Counted from the first letter of the stretch, positions 40,719-49,718 are shown. The stretch: 51,974 nucleotides of DNA from Streptomyces coryli (GCF_011044975.1 NZ_JAAKZV010000027.1:1-51974); one strand, 5' to 3'. Numbers and translations are program-made. The notes: a model not told the origin generated them from the letters alone.

Positions 40719-41547
40719 GGCGCTGGTACTTCCGTACCGCCAGCGGGAAGAACACCGCGATCAGCAGCACCGGCCACACCGCCGCCATCAGCACCGCGTG
40801 CTCGACCACCCACGAGCCGCCGGTCGCGCCGAGGTCGTTGCCGAAGAGGTCGCGGGCGGCGGTGGCGGTGGCGGACATCGGGTTCCACTCGGCGATCGTG
40901 CCGAGCCAGCCCGGCATCATCCCCGGCGACGTGATCGCGCTGGACAGGAAGCCGATCGGCCACACCAGGATCTGCACGGCCATCACCATCTCAGGCCGCC
41001 CCGCGACCAGGCCGAGGAAGATGCCCAGCCACAGCATCGCGAAGCGGAGCAGGAGCAGCAGGCCCACCGCGGCGAGGGCCGCGCCCGCCGAGCCGTGCCA
41101 GCGCCAGCCCATCGCGAGGCCCGCGCCGATCAGCACCAGCAGGCCGACGACCGACTGCGCCATGTCCGTAAGACTGCGGCCGACCAGCACGGCTGAGCGG
41201 GCCATCGGCATGGAGCGGAAGCGGTCGATGACGCCCTTGTTGAGGTCCTGGGTGAGCTCGGTCATCGTCGTCTCGAGGCCGAAGGCCATGGTCAGCGCGA
41301 GCATGCCGGGGATCAGGAACTCCTTGTAGTCCCCGCCGCCCTCGATGGTCATGCCACCGCCGAAGAGGTAGTAGAAGACCGTCAGCAGCATCACCGAGAA
41401 CAGCAGCCCGGCGATCTGCGGCCCGGGCTGCCGCGCCCAGTGCGCGAAGCCGCGGCGGGTCATGGTCCAGCCGTCGACGACGGCCCACGTGAGCGCGCTG
41501 CCGCGCGCGGGCTTGCCGGGGATGGTGGCGTCCGTCTGCAGGCTCAT
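40708..41547 (-). CDS. ABC-2 type permease (DrrB-like)
   Basis: This 279-residue ABC-2 permease has six hydrophobic segments and the family region [44 protein letters not shown] (parts), typical of DrrB/daunorubicin resistance and NodJ transporters. It pairs with the ATPase whose stop overlaps its ATG by four bases (41544-41547). Together they should pump a hydrophobic compound out of the cell. The drug is not predictable from sequence. Confidence 0.88.
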   Translation of the reverse strand: MSLQTDATIPGKPARGSALTWAVVDGWTMTRRGFAHWARQPGPQIAGLLFSVMLLTVFYYLFGGGMTIEGGGDYKEFLIPGMLALTMAFGLETTMTELTQDLNKGVIDRFRSMPMARSAVLVGRSLTDMAQSVVGLLVLIGAGLAMGWRWHGSAGAALAAVGLLLLLRFAMLWLGIFLGLVAGRPEMVMAVQILVWPIGFLSSAITSPGMMPGWLGTIAEWNPMSATATAARDLFGNDLGATGGSWVVEHAVLMAAVWPVLLIAVFFPLAVRKYQRLSR

Positions 41548-42512
41548 GCCCGTACCTCCTCGGTGTCGGCGGGTCCGCCGTCCGTCAGATGGATGAAGAC
41601 CTCGTCCAGCGTCGGCCGCCGCAGGGCGATGTCCTCCGCCTCGATGCCCGCCGCGGCCAGGCCCTGGACCGTCTCGGTCAGGGCGCCGATGCGGTCCGCC
41701 ACCGGAGCGCTGACGCGGCGCGCGTCCGGGTCGGTCTCGATCTCGTACTCCGGCGCCTTCGCGGCCTTGCCCACCACGGCCGCCGCGGCGACGAGCCGAG
41801 CCGCGTCGTGCACCACCACATCGATCCGGTCCCCGCCGAGCTCAGCCTTGAGCTCGGCGGCCGTGCCGTCGGCGATCACCCGGCCGTGGTCGACCACCGA
41901 GATACGGTCCGCGAGCTGGTCGGCCTCCTCCAGGTACTGCGTGGTGAGCAGCACCGTCGTGCCGCCGTCGACCAGCGAGCGGACCGCCTGCCACACCTCC
42001 GTACGGCCGCGGGGGTCGAGGCCCGTCGTCGGCTCGTCCAGGAAGAGGATCTTCGGCGCCATGATCAGGCTGGCGGCGAGGTCGAGGCGGCGGCGCATGC
42101 CGCCGCTGTACTGGGCGATGGCCTTGCGGCCGGTCTCCCCGAGGCCGAACTGCTCCAGCAGCTCGGCCGCGCGGGCGCGGGCCGCCTTGCCGCCCAGGTG
42201 GTAGAGGCGGCCGAACATCTCCAGGTTCTGCAGGCCGCTCAGCTGCTCGTCCACCGCGGCGTGCTGGCCGAGCAGGCCGATGCGGTAGCGGACCTCGTCC
42301 GGGTGGGCGGTCACGTCGTAACCGGCCACCTCGGCGCGGCCCGAGTCCGGGCGGAGCAGCGTCGACAGGATCCGTACCAGCGTGGACTTGCCGGCCCCGT
42401 TGGGGCCCAGCACCCCGTGCACGGCGCCCTGCGGGACGGTCAGGTCGAGACCGTCGAGCGCCGCTTTCGGCCCGTACGCCTTCTGCAGTCCTTCGACCGT
42501 GATGGCGGTCAT
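41544..42512 (-). CDS. ABC transporter ATPase (DrrA-like)
   Basis: This 322-residue ATPase starts at ATG 42512 behind GAGGAGG. It has Walker [10 protein letters not shown], signature YSGGMRRR and Walker [17 protein letters not shown], with a C-terminal regulatory domain of the DrrA type (residues about 225-320, [22 protein letters not shown], shown in part). It energises the neighbouring permease. Two PadR operator candidates (42532-42547 and 42577-42594) lie directly upstream, so it should be repressed by the PadR protein encoded next to it. Confidence 0.92.
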   Translation of the reverse strand: MTAITVEGLQKAYGPKAALDGLDLTVPQGAVHGVLGPNGAGKSTLVRILSTLLRPDSGRAEVAGYDVTAHPDEVRYRIGLLGQHAAVDEQLSGLQNLEMFGRLYHLGGKAARARAAELLEQFGLGETGRKAIAQYSGGMRRRLDLAASLIMAPKILFLDEPTTGLDPRGRTEVWQAVRSLVDGGTTVLLTTQYLEEADQLADRISVVDHGRVIADGTAAELKAELGGDRIDVVVHDAARLVAAAAVVGKAAKAPEYEIETDPDARRVSAPVADRIGALTETVQGLAAAGIEAEDIALRRPTLDEVFIHLTDGGPADTEEVRA

Positions 42513-42531
42513 GTGCCTCCTCCTCGATCAG

Positions 42532-42547
42532 TAGTCAAACTTGACCA
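42532..42547. promoter_or_regulatory. PadR operator, site 1
   Basis: TAGTCAAACTTGACCA reads as TAGTCAA-N2-TTGACCA, a dyad 20 bases before the ABC ATPase start. Confidence 0.65.
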
Positions 42548-42576
42548 CTGGAGCGAAGGTAAACCCGGCCCCGCCA

Positions 42577-42594
42577 TTAGTCAAACTTGATTAA
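42577..42594. promoter_or_regulatory. PadR operator, site 2, overlapping the padR stop
   Basis: TTAGTCAAACTTGATTAA reads as TTAGTCAA-N2-TTGATTAA. It includes the stop codon of the PadR gene (42591-42593), so coding and operator bases overlap. Confidence 0.6.
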
Positions 42595-43220
42595 GAGTGC
42601 TCCGCGTCACCCTGGCGCCGCGGGTCCTCCTCGGCGATGAAGCCGCCGGCGCCCCACGGGTCGCCCTCGCCCGCCATCACGAAGGACCCCTTCTCCAGCC
42701 GGTCCACCAGGCCGCGGGTCCACTCCATGCCGGACTCGGCGGTGTGCAGCCAGAGCCGCATGATCTCCCCGATGTGCCCGAAGTCCTCGTCGTCCTGCGG
42801 CGAGTAGTGCTGCAGCACGGCGGCGCGCCACTCCTCCATCGCCGCGATCCGCTCCTTGAGCAGGCCGATCGCCTCGGCGCGGGGCAGGTCGACGATGAAG
42901 CCGACACCGGCCGCGAGGGATTCGAGCTTCTCGTCACGGCTGCGCAGCGCCTCCCGCAGCAGCGCGAAATACGTCTCCTCGCCGGCCTCGGTCAGCTCGT
43001 ACTCGGTGCGCGGCGGGCCGCCCGCGGTGGACGGGGCGACGTCGTGCGCGAGCAGCAGGCCCTGCTTGGCCATCTGCTTCAGGGCGTGATAGATCGACCC
43101 CGGCTTGACGTTCGACCAGTCGTCGGCGCCCCAGTACTGCAGGTCATTGCGCACCTGATAGCCGTGCGCCCGCCCGTGCAGCCGCACCGCGCCCAGGACC
43201 AGCAGCCGCGTCGCCGACAT
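42591..43220 (-). CDS. PadR-family repressor
   Basis: This 209-residue protein starts at ATG 43220 (MSATRLLVLGAVRLHGRAHGYQVRNDL, in part) behind GGGAGG. It has the PadR winged helix (VKPGSIYHALKQMAKQGLL, then YELTEAGEETYFALL) and a C-terminal Vir_act_alpha helical dimer region. Same-strand position just before the pump genes and three matching dyads, two before the pump and one before its own start, show that it controls both. Such repressors release DNA on binding the pumped compound. Confidence 0.9.
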   Translation of the reverse strand: MSATRLLVLGAVRLHGRAHGYQVRNDLQYWGADDWSNVKPGSIYHALKQMAKQGLLLAHDVAPSTAGGPPRTEYELTEAGEETYFALLREALRSRDEKLESLAAGVGFIVDLPRAEAIGLLKERIAAMEEWRAAVLQHYSPQDDEDFGHIGEIMRLWLHTAESGMEWTRGLVDRLEKGSFVMAGEGDPWGAGGFIAEEDPRRQGDAEHS

Positions 43221-43268
43221 TCCGCCTCCCTTGCGTACGGACTTGCATACGGACCCGAGGATCACCTC

Positions 43269-43284
43269 TAGTCAACTTTGACCA
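43269..43284. promoter_or_regulatory. PadR operator, site 3, upstream of padR
   Basis: TAGTCAACTTTGACCA reads as TAGTCAA-N2-TTGACCA, 48 bases before the PadR start. It also lies about 80 bases before the surface-protein gene on the other strand. Confidence 0.6.
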
Positions 43285-43366
43285 TACGTCAGGCGACTGG
43301 CTCTCGACACGCGCCCGGGCCAGCGATTCAGAAGCGGAATGCCGGAATTGCCGTATTTTCCCGACC

Positions 43367-45460
43367 ATGGCACTCCCCTCCAGACTCCGCAGGGCCGCCC
43401 AAGGCGCCCTGATCGCCACGGCGGCCGCGGCCGCCGGGCTGACGGGCATGGCACCACCGGCCGCCGCCGAGGTGACCAAGCCCTTCGAGAAGGTCTACGA
43501 CGACGCCGTCTACGGCGACTTCATCACCGGCGGCAATACGGTGCTCGGCTGTGACGGCTCCCCGGACCAGGCGGACTGCGAGCGCGCCACCGAGTCCGAC
43601 ACCACGAACAACAACACGCTCTACATGGCCCAGTTGGACCGCGCGGGCCTGTCGACCGCGACCTTCAACTCCAGCAGCGGCCAGTACGAGATCCCGCCGG
43701 GCTCCAAGATCGTGCACGCCCAGCTGATGTGGGGCGGCAACGACGGCACGTACGGCTCGAACAACCGCGTCCTCTGCGACATCGGCAGCGGCAACACCGC
43801 GAAGCACCCGAGCGCGCCGGGCCCGCAGGGCGCGGCACCGATCCTGCGGGTGGACGGCGGCCCTGAGGAGAAGGTGTCGATCGACGACTTCACCCAGGAC
43901 TCCGGGAACGGCCCGCACTACTACTCGGCCCGCAGCGACGTGACGTCGCTCTTCCAGAACGCCCCCGACGGGACGCCCTTCCGCGTCGACGTCGGCGACG
44001 TCTGGGCCCCCGAGGGCCAGGGCTGCGTCGGCGGCTGGTCGCTGACGCTCGTCTACGCCTTCGACGAGGCCAACGCGGACTACGCCCCGCAGCGCCGCGC
44101 GGTCGACCTCTACTACGGGCACGTCAAGCAGGGCTCCCGGGACACCCCGACCACCGTCGAGATCTGCGACTTCTACAAGTCCGGCAGCGAGCCGCCGCGC
44201 GCCTCCACCTCCATCCTGGAGGGCGACCGGGGCGTGAAGGGCGACCAGTTCCGGGTCAACGGCACGGCGGTGCGCAACGCCCGCGGCGAGATCGACAACT
44301 TCTTCGACTCCACCGTGGACCACGCGCTCGACCCCGACTACGACAACGCGCTCGGCATGGACGCCAAGGAGTTCGAGCTCCCGGAGGGGGCGATCAAGCC
44401 CGGCGACACGTGCGCCGACCTGACGTTCTCCACCCGCGGCGACACGTACGTGCCGTTCCAGGTGGCGCTGTCGGTGCCGGTCCCGGACCTGAAGTACACC
44501 AAGTCGGCCGAGCCGACGACGGTACGGCCCGGGGACACGGTCACGTACACGGTCGAGGTGCAGAACGTCAGTGATGTCGACTACCCGAACGCCCAGTTCA
44601 GCGACGATCTGTCGGACAACCTCGACCAGGCGGAGTACAACGACGACGCCGACGCCAGCACCGGCACGGCCACGTACGAGGAGCCGCGGGTGCGCTGGAA
44701 GGGCGACCTGAAGGCGCACGAGACGGCCACCATCACCTACTCGGTCACCGTCAACGACCCGCCGACCGGCGACGACAAGCTGCGCAACAACGTGATCGTC
44801 GAGGCCCCGGGCCCGGGCGAGCCGGGGAAGGACATCACCGAGGTCGTCAACTGCGCCGAGAACAGCGAGGACCCGGCCTGCGGCACCGAGCCGAAGCCGG
44901 CACCGCCGGAGGCGGACGTCGCCGGTGGCAAGGAGGTCAGGACGGACGGCCCGGTGGCCCCGGGCGGCGCCTTCCGGTACCTGGTGACCGCGACCAACAA
45001 CGGCCCGGACCCGGCCGAGGACGTCACCGCCACCGACACCCTCCCGGACGGGCTGATCTTCCAGTCCGGCGCCGACTGCACCGCCGAGGGCCAGAAGGTC
45101 ACCTGCGGGCCGGTCGACGAGCTGGCGAAGGACGAGAAGAAGTCGTGGACCCTGATCGTCCGCCTGGACCCGGACTACACCGGTGACGGCAGCGACCTCG
45201 GCAACAAGGTCACCGTCAAGGCCAAGACCCCCGAGGACCCGAAGCCGGGCAACAACACCAGCAAGCCGGTGACCGTGCCGGTGGCGCCGCCCGACAAGGA
45301 CAAGGACGACGCCAAGGCGCTGCCGCGTCCGCAGGGCGAGCGGGCCCAGCTCGCGGCGACCGGGACGTCCTCGCCACTCGCGCCGGCGGGCCTGTCCGCC
45401 GGGGCGCTGGTGGTGGGCGCCGGTGCGCTGGCGGCCGGCAGGCGGCTGGGGCGCGACTGA
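43367..45460 (+). CDS. Sortase-anchored DUF11-type surface protein
   Basis: This 697-residue protein has a signal peptide (ending GMAPPAAAE, about residue 34), a large N-terminal adhesin-like domain with several Cys, and two DUF11-type beta-sandwich repeats: KSAEPTTVRPGDTVTYTVEVQN, then GKEVRTDGPVAPGGAFRYLVTATNNGPD (each shown in part). The C-terminus has LAATG at residues 662-666, a hydrophobic helix and an Arg-rich end, which is the class E sortase signal of streptomycetes. It should be linked to the cell wall and point outwards. A strong terminator follows. Confidence 0.88.
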   Translation: MALPSRLRRAAQGALIATAAAAAGLTGMAPPAAAEVTKPFEKVYDDAVYGDFITGGNTVLGCDGSPDQADCERATESDTTNNNTLYMAQLDRAGLSTATFNSSSGQYEIPPGSKIVHAQLMWGGNDGTYGSNNRVLCDIGSGNTAKHPSAPGPQGAAPILRVDGGPEEKVSIDDFTQDSGNGPHYYSARSDVTSLFQNAPDGTPFRVDVGDVWAPEGQGCVGGWSLTLVYAFDEANADYAPQRRAVDLYYGHVKQGSRDTPTTVEICDFYKSGSEPPRASTSILEGDRGVKGDQFRVNGTAVRNARGEIDNFFDSTVDHALDPDYDNALGMDAKEFELPEGAIKPGDTCADLTFSTRGDTYVPFQVALSVPVPDLKYTKSAEPTTVRPGDTVTYTVEVQNVSDVDYPNAQFSDDLSDNLDQAEYNDDADASTGTATYEEPRVRWKGDLKAHETATITYSVTVNDPPTGDDKLRNNVIVEAPGPGEPGKDITEVVNCAENSEDPACGTEPKPAPPEADVAGGKEVRTDGPVAPGGAFRYLVTATNNGPDPAEDVTATDTLPDGLIFQSGADCTAEGQKVTCGPVDELAKDEKKSWTLIVRLDPDYTGDGSDLGNKVTVKAKTPEDPKPGNNTSKPVTVPVAPPDKDKDDAKALPRPQGERAQLAATGTSSPLAPAGLSAGALVVGAGALAAGRRLGRD

Positions 45461-45481
45461 CACTGCCCCGCGTACGGCAAG

Positions 45482-45513
45482 CGGCCGGGCTCCCTGTGAC
45501 GGGAGCCCGGCCG
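45482..45513 (+). terminator. Strong intrinsic-type terminator
   Basis: CGGCCGGGCTCCC and GGGAGCCCGGCCG form a perfect 13-bp stem with a 6-base loop, followed by TTGT. It lies 20 bases after the surface-protein stop and 27 bases from the converging CBS gene end, so it may serve both. Confidence 0.85.
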
Positions 45514-45539
45514 TTGTCCGTCTGTCGTGGGGTACGGCC

Positions 45540-45971
45540 TCAGACGCCGTACACCGCATTGCAGAACGCCGCCACGTCGTCCCGGCCCAGGCCGCGGACC
45601 AGGTCGCATTCGCTGATCATGCCGACCAGCTGGCCGTTCTCGACCACCGGCAGCCGGCGCACCTGGTGCTCGCCCATGACGGACAGCACCTCCTCCTTGG
45701 AGGCGTTCACATCCACGTGGTACGGCTGGCCGCCGGCCAGCTCGCCGGCCGTGACGGTGGCGATGTCCTTCCCCTCGGCGACGCACTGGACCACGATGTC
45801 GCGGTCGGTGATGATGCCGGTCAGCCCGCCGTCGGGGCCGGCTACGGGCATACAGCCGACGTCCAGCGCGCGCATCCGGCGGGCGGCGTCGGCCACGGAG
45901 TCGGTGTCCTGTACGCATTCGACGCCCGGGTTCATCAGATCGCGGGCGGTGGTGGCGGTCGGGGCGGTCAT
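45540..45971 (-). CDS. Two-CBS-domain protein
   Basis: This 143-residue protein is a pair of CBS domains: the first runs from RDLMNPGVECVQDTDSVADAARRM to LTGIITDRDIVVQC, the second from VNASKEEVLSVMGEHQVRRLPVV to LVGMISECDLVRGLG (parts shown). GIITDRDI and GMISECDL are the nucleotide-contact strands. Free CBS pairs sense adenine nucleotides or c-di-AMP and act on partners. It has no effector domain. It is a typical stress-related small gene of streptomycetes. Confidence 0.92.
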   Translation of the reverse strand: MTAPTATTARDLMNPGVECVQDTDSVADAARRMRALDVGCMPVAGPDGGLTGIITDRDIVVQCVAEGKDIATVTAGELAGGQPYHVDVNASKEEVLSVMGEHQVRRLPVVENGQLVGMISECDLVRGLGRDDVAAFCNAVYGV

Positions 45972-46077
45972 CGGCGGTCTCCTCGGGCTGTCGGCACCGT
46001 TCTCCCGCCATGCTGAGCGCCCCCGCGGACGGCGGCGAGCGGCCCGCCGCCGGGCGAGTGAAGATCGCCCGGCCCGC

Positions 46078-47550
46078 TCAGAAGGGGAAGTGCGTCCTGC
46101 CGTGCTGGATGGAGATCCACTTGAGCGCCGTGAAGGCGTCCACCGTCGCCTCCCCGCCGAGCCGGCCGAGCCCGGAGGCCTTCTCCCCGCCGAAGGGCAC
46201 CACGGCCTCGTCGTGGATCGTGCCGTCGTTGACGTGGAACATCCCGGTCTCGATCCGCCGCGCCACCCGCACCCCGCGCTCGATGTCCGCGGTGTGCACG
46301 GCGCCGCTGAGCCCGAAGGGGCTGTCGTTGGCCGCGGCGACGGCCTCGTCCTCGCCGTCGAACGGCAGGATCATCACCACCGGCCCGAAGAGCTCCCGCC
46401 GCCTGATCGCGGCGTCCTGCGGCACGTCGGTGAGCACCGTCGGCTCCACCAGCGCACCGCGCGTAGCGCCCCGTACCACCGCCGTCGCGCCCTCGGCGAG
46501 CGCCCGCTCGACCTGATCGGCCAGCGCGCCCGCCTGCCGGGTGGAGATCAGTGGTCCGATACGGGTCGCCGGGTCCGCGGGATCGCCGACGGTGAGGGTG
46601 CGGACCTTGGCTGCGAACTTCTGTGTGAATTCGTCTTGAACCGATCGGTCCACGAGCAGCCGGTTCGCCGCCATGCAGACCTGTCCCTGATGGGCGAAGC
46701 GGCTGAAGGCGGCGGCGTCGACGGCGTAATCGATGTCCGCGTCGTCGAGGACGAGGAGCGCGCTGTTGCCGCCGAGCTGCAGCACGGTGCGCTTGAACTG
46801 CCGCGCGGCGATGGCCGCGACGTGCTTGCCGACCTCGAAGGAGCCGGTGAAGGAGAGCACCTTGGGGACCGGGTGCTCGAGGAAGGCGTCGCCGATCTCG
46901 GCGATGTCGGAGACCACGACGTTCAGCAGTCCTGGCGGCAGGCCGGCCTCGTCGAAGATCTTCGCGAGCAGGGTGCCGCCGGTGATGGGCGCCTGCTGGT
47001 GCGGCTTGAGGACCACGCCGTTGCCGAGCGCGAGCGCCGGGGCGACGGACTTCATGGCGAGGAAGAGCGGGAAGTTGTGCGCGGTGATGACGCCGACGAC
47101 GCCGACCGGGACCCGGTAGACCCGGTTCTCCTTGCCGGCCTGCGGCGATGGCAGCACCTCGCCCTCCGGGCGCAGCGCCAGGCGGATCGATTCTCTGAGC
47201 GCGTCCTTGGTCAGCGCCAGCTCGAAGCCGGAGGTCAGCTGGGTGCCGCCGACCTCGGCGGTGATGGCCGCGGCGATCTCGGCCTCGCGGTGCTCGACCA
47301 CCCTTAACGCGCGCTCCAGCACCTGCCTGCGGGCGTACGCGGTCGTCTTGGCCCACTCGCGCTGGGCGCGCTCGGCCGCGCGGTAGGCCTGGTCGACCTC
47401 CGCGGCCGTGGCGACCGTCAGCGCCGCGAGCCTCTCACCGGTGTACGGGTTGACGTCGATGAGGTCCCATGAGCCGGCGCCCGGCCGCCACTTGCCGTCA
47501 ATATACTGGCAGGCCAGTTCCCCGAAGTAGGCCCCATCTCCAGACCGCAT
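46078..47550 (-). CDS. Benzaldehyde-type aldehyde dehydrogenase
   Basis: This 490-residue NAD(P)-dependent enzyme has the catalytic Cys in QGQVCMAANR, the oxyanion Asn in TAHNFPLF, the cofactor Lys in VLKPHQQAP and the nucleotide loop SFTGSFEVG. It aligns with benzaldehyde/aromatic aldehyde dehydrogenases. The usual general base is the Glu of LELGG, but here the motif reads LQLGGNSALLVL, with Gln. This could slow deacylation or shift the base to another residue. It starts at ATG 47550 with GGAGATG just upstream. No pathway partner lies next to it. Confidence 0.88.
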   Translation of the reverse strand: MRSGDGAYFGELACQYIDGKWRPGAGSWDLIDVNPYTGERLAALTVATAAEVDQAYRAAERAQREWAKTTAYARRQVLERALRVVEHREAEIAAAITAEVGGTQLTSGFELALTKDALRESIRLALRPEGEVLPSPQAGKENRVYRVPVGVVGVITAHNFPLFLAMKSVAPALALGNGVVLKPHQQAPITGGTLLAKIFDEAGLPPGLLNVVVSDIAEIGDAFLEHPVPKVLSFTGSFEVGKHVAAIAARQFKRTVLQLGGNSALLVLDDADIDYAVDAAAFSRFAHQGQVCMAANRLLVDRSVQDEFTQKFAAKVRTLTVGDPADPATRIGPLISTRQAGALADQVERALAEGATAVVRGATRGALVEPTVLTDVPQDAAIRRRELFGPVVMILPFDGEDEAVAAANDSPFGLSGAVHTADIERGVRVARRIETGMFHVNDGTIHDEAVVPFGGEKASGLGRLGGEATVDAFTALKWISIQHGRTHFPF

Positions 47551-47612
47551 GCCATCTCCGTGCTCGTCGTTGAGTTAACGACCCCCGATGGCACGCCATG
47601 CTACTGACTGGT

Positions 47613-48476
47613 CTAGAGCTGTTGAGCGATTCCGGCCAGCAACTGCCTTGTTTCTTCCGGATTTTGGGCAACGCGCTGCAGCCGGCCGATCGCTGCGCGA
47701 TACTTCCCGACGTCCTCGGGCTTGTCGAGGTACAGCGCGCTCGTCAGATGCTCGACATACGCCACGTCCGGCAGATCGCTCTCGGAGAAGCCGAGCACGG
47801 TGAAGGCGCCCGACTCCGCGGCATGGCCGCCGTACGAGAACGGCACCAGCTGCACGGTGACATTGGGCATGTGCGACAGGTCGATGAGGTGCCGCAGCTG
47901 GCGCCGCATGACCTCGCGGCCGCCGTAAGGCCGGGCGATGGACGCCTCGTCCAGCACCACCTTGAACTCCGGCGCGTCCTCCGCGACCAAGCGCTTCTGC
48001 CGCTCCAGGCGCACCCCCACGCGGCGCTCGAGCTCCGCCCGCGGGGCGTCCGGCTGGCCGGCCGTGATTACGGCGTGCGCGTACTCCTCCGTCTGCAGCA
48101 GGCCGTGCACGAACTGCACCTCGTAGGCGTCGATCGCCGTGGCCGCCGACTCCAGACCCACATAGGTGGGGAACCAGCCGGGAAGCACGTCGCTGTAACT
48201 GTGCCACCAGCCCGCGACATTGGCCTGCCGCACCAGCCCGACCAGGGCCTCGCGCTCGCGCTCGTCCGTGACTCCGTAGAGCGTCAGCAGGTCCTCCACG
48301 TCGCGCGTCTTGAAGCTCACCCTCCCCAGCTCCATCCTGCTGATCTTGGACTCGGACGCCCGGATCGCATAGCCGGCGGCGTCCCGCGTGATGCCGCGCT
48401 CCTCGCGCAGCCGTCTGAGCTGGGACCCCAGCAGGATCCGGCGCACAACGGAACCGCTCGACGAGTCCATGGCCAT
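47613..48476 (-). CDS. XRE/DUF5753 regulator, WhiJ-like
   Basis: This 287-residue protein starts at ATG 48476 behind GGGAGGG. It has an N-terminal HTH (LGSQLRRLREERGITRDAAGYAI, then ASESKISRMELGRVSFKTRDVEDLLTLYGV, in parts) and a DUF5753 domain (VQFVHGLLQTEEYAHAV, VVLDEASIARPYGG, VPFSYGGHA). This is the WhiJ-like regulator class, which in Streptomyces comes with a DUF397 protein and often an anti-sigma-like ATPase; both are present next door. Such sets act in development and antibiotic control. It is divergent from the ATPase gene. Confidence 0.9.
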   Translation of the reverse strand: MAMDSSSGSVVRRILLGSQLRRLREERGITRDAAGYAIRASESKISRMELGRVSFKTRDVEDLLTLYGVTDEREREALVGLVRQANVAGWWHSYSDVLPGWFPTYVGLESAATAIDAYEVQFVHGLLQTEEYAHAVITAGQPDAPRAELERRVGVRLERQKRLVAEDAPEFKVVLDEASIARPYGGREVMRRQLRHLIDLSHMPNVTVQLVPFSYGGHAAESGAFTVLGFSESDLPDVAYVEHLTSALYLDKPEDVGKYRAAIGRLQRVAQNPEETRQLLAGIAQQL

Positions 48477-48646
48477 CAGAGCCCTCCCACCACCTCGACT
48501 TAGGCCCCTTCTCAGCTGGCTCCCCCGAAGCCATCGGCCAAGTGTGCCATGTTTACGCTCCATTGCGTGCCCGAATGATTACTCAAGTGGATTCCCTTGG
48601 GGCAGGCATGACTCCCAGACCTGGACAGGGGTACGCATTACGGCGG

Positions 48647-48693
48647 GTGCACGTGCATCTGCCCTTGCATCTGTCGTACGCATTCGGAACGAT
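48647..48693 (+). promoter_or_regulatory. Operator/promoter before the ATPase gene
   Basis: A 24-base motif at 48647-48670 starts GTGCACGTGCAT, continues CTGCCC and ends TTGCAT. TTGCAT could act as a minus-35 box; AACGAT (48688-48693) lies 17 bases on. The same motif in the opposite orientation is at 49608-49631 before the DUF397 gene, 22 of 24 bases alike. Confidence 0.6.
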
Positions 48694-48749
48694 GGGCCAC
48701 CGCACAGCATGTGAAGGGTGACGTCAGCCGCGACCTGGGAGTGCCTCGC

Positions 48750-49289
48750 ATGAAGGCCATGGGGACCGAAGCATCGATCATGCTCGACCCCTTATGGCAG
48801 GGTCTGCCGCCGATCGACCCTGGAGCGGTGTCCGGCGCGGCCTCGTGCGCGCTGCCGGCGGCGTATGAAGCGGTGGGCGGCGCCCGCGAGTTCACCCGCG
48901 ACACGCTGCACCACTGGGAGCTGGACGGCCTGAGCGACGATGTCGCGCTGGTGGTGTCCGAGCTGGTGACGAACGCGCTGCGGCACGCGCTGCCGCACGA
49001 TGCGCCCGAGGGGGCGCAATCCCCCGATGAGCTCGCGTCGGATTCCGATATGCCGCCGGTGCGGCTGCACTTGATGCGCTGGGCCTCACGGCTGGTGTGC
49101 GCCGTGCGCGACCCGAGCGCCGACAGCCCGGTCGCCGGGGAGGCGGACTTCTCCGCCGAGTCCGGGCGCGGGCTCTTTCTCGTGGACTCCTTCAGCGACA
49201 GCTGGGGCTGGCACCCGCTCGCCGGGTCGCTGCGCGGAAAGGTCGTCTGGGCGCTGTTCTCGCTGCCCGGCGGGCCGGAGCCCGCGTAA
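48750..49289 (+). CDS. Anti-sigma-like ATP-binding protein
   Basis: This 179-residue protein starts at ATG 48750 behind GGGAG. It has a HATPase_c fold of the RsbW/SpoIIAB type: N-box VSELVTNALRHA (E-x-x-x-N) and G-box GRGLFLVDSFSDSWGW. Between them VRLHLMRWASRLVCAVRDPS makes the D-box region (its Asp in RDPS). Streptomyces has many such proteins encoded beside WhiJ-like regulators. No sigma factor is in the window; the target is unknown. A longer start at GTG 48711 is less supported. Confidence 0.86.
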   Translation: MKAMGTEASIMLDPLWQGLPPIDPGAVSGAASCALPAAYEAVGGAREFTRDTLHHWELDGLSDDVALVVSELVTNALRHALPHDAPEGAQSPDELASDSDMPPVRLHLMRWASRLVCAVRDPSADSPVAGEADFSAESGRGLFLVDSFSDSWGWHPLAGSLRGKVVWALFSLPGGPEPA

Positions 49290-49306
49290 CAGCAGGGTGT
49301 GTCCGC

Positions 49307-49546
49307 TCAGTTCTCGACCAGGTGGTCGAACTCTCCGTCCTTGATGCCGAGCAGCATCGCCTCTATCTCTGCCGGGGTGTAGACGAGAGCCGGGCTGTCC
49401 GGGAACCGGGAGTTGCGCACGGCGACTTCCCCGCCCGGCAGCTTCGCGAACTCCACGCAGGTGCCCTGGGAGTTGCTGTGCCTGCTCTTCTGCCACACGG
49501 CGCCCCGGAGATCCCTGGCCGCCATGCCGTTATATGCGTGGATCAC
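49307..49546 (-). CDS. DUF397 protein
   Basis: This 79-residue protein has the DUF397 core: WQKSRHSNSQGTCVEFAKLPGGEVAVRNSRFPDSPALVYTPAEIEAML (shown in two parts: WQKSRHSNSQGTCVEFA and VAVRNSRFPDSPALVYT). GTG 49546 has GGAGAG just before it; ATG 49525 (MAARDLRG) is an alternative. In Streptomyces DUF397 proteins are paired with WhiJ-like XRE regulators and are thought to relieve their repression. It converges with the ATPase gene, 17 bases from its stop. Confidence 0.88.
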   Translation of the reverse strand: MIHAYNGMAARDLRGAVWQKSRHSNSQGTCVEFAKLPGGEVAVRNSRFPDSPALVYTPAEIEAMLLGIKDGEFDHLVEN

Positions 49547-49584
49547 GGTCTCTCCAAGCTCGTTGCCGGGGTCAACTGTCGTGG

Positions 49585-49631
49585 ATCATAGCCGTGTTGA
49601 CGTGCGTATGCACGGGCAAATGCACGTGCAC
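49585..49631 (-). promoter_or_regulatory. Operator/promoter before the DUF397 gene
   Basis: On the minus strand the 24-base motif at 49608-49631 reads GTGCACGTGCAT, TTGCCC, GTGCAT, followed after 17 bases by TATGAT (49585-49590), a good minus-10 box. It is the second copy of the motif at 48647-48670, in the same relation to the gene it precedes. Confidence 0.65.
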
Positions 49632-49718
49632 GCGTGGTGAACGAGTGATTCCGCTGTGTTCCCGATGTGGCGTGTTGGTGCGGATGTGACGCGCGTGGCA
49701 AAGGAGGCGAGCTGCTCC

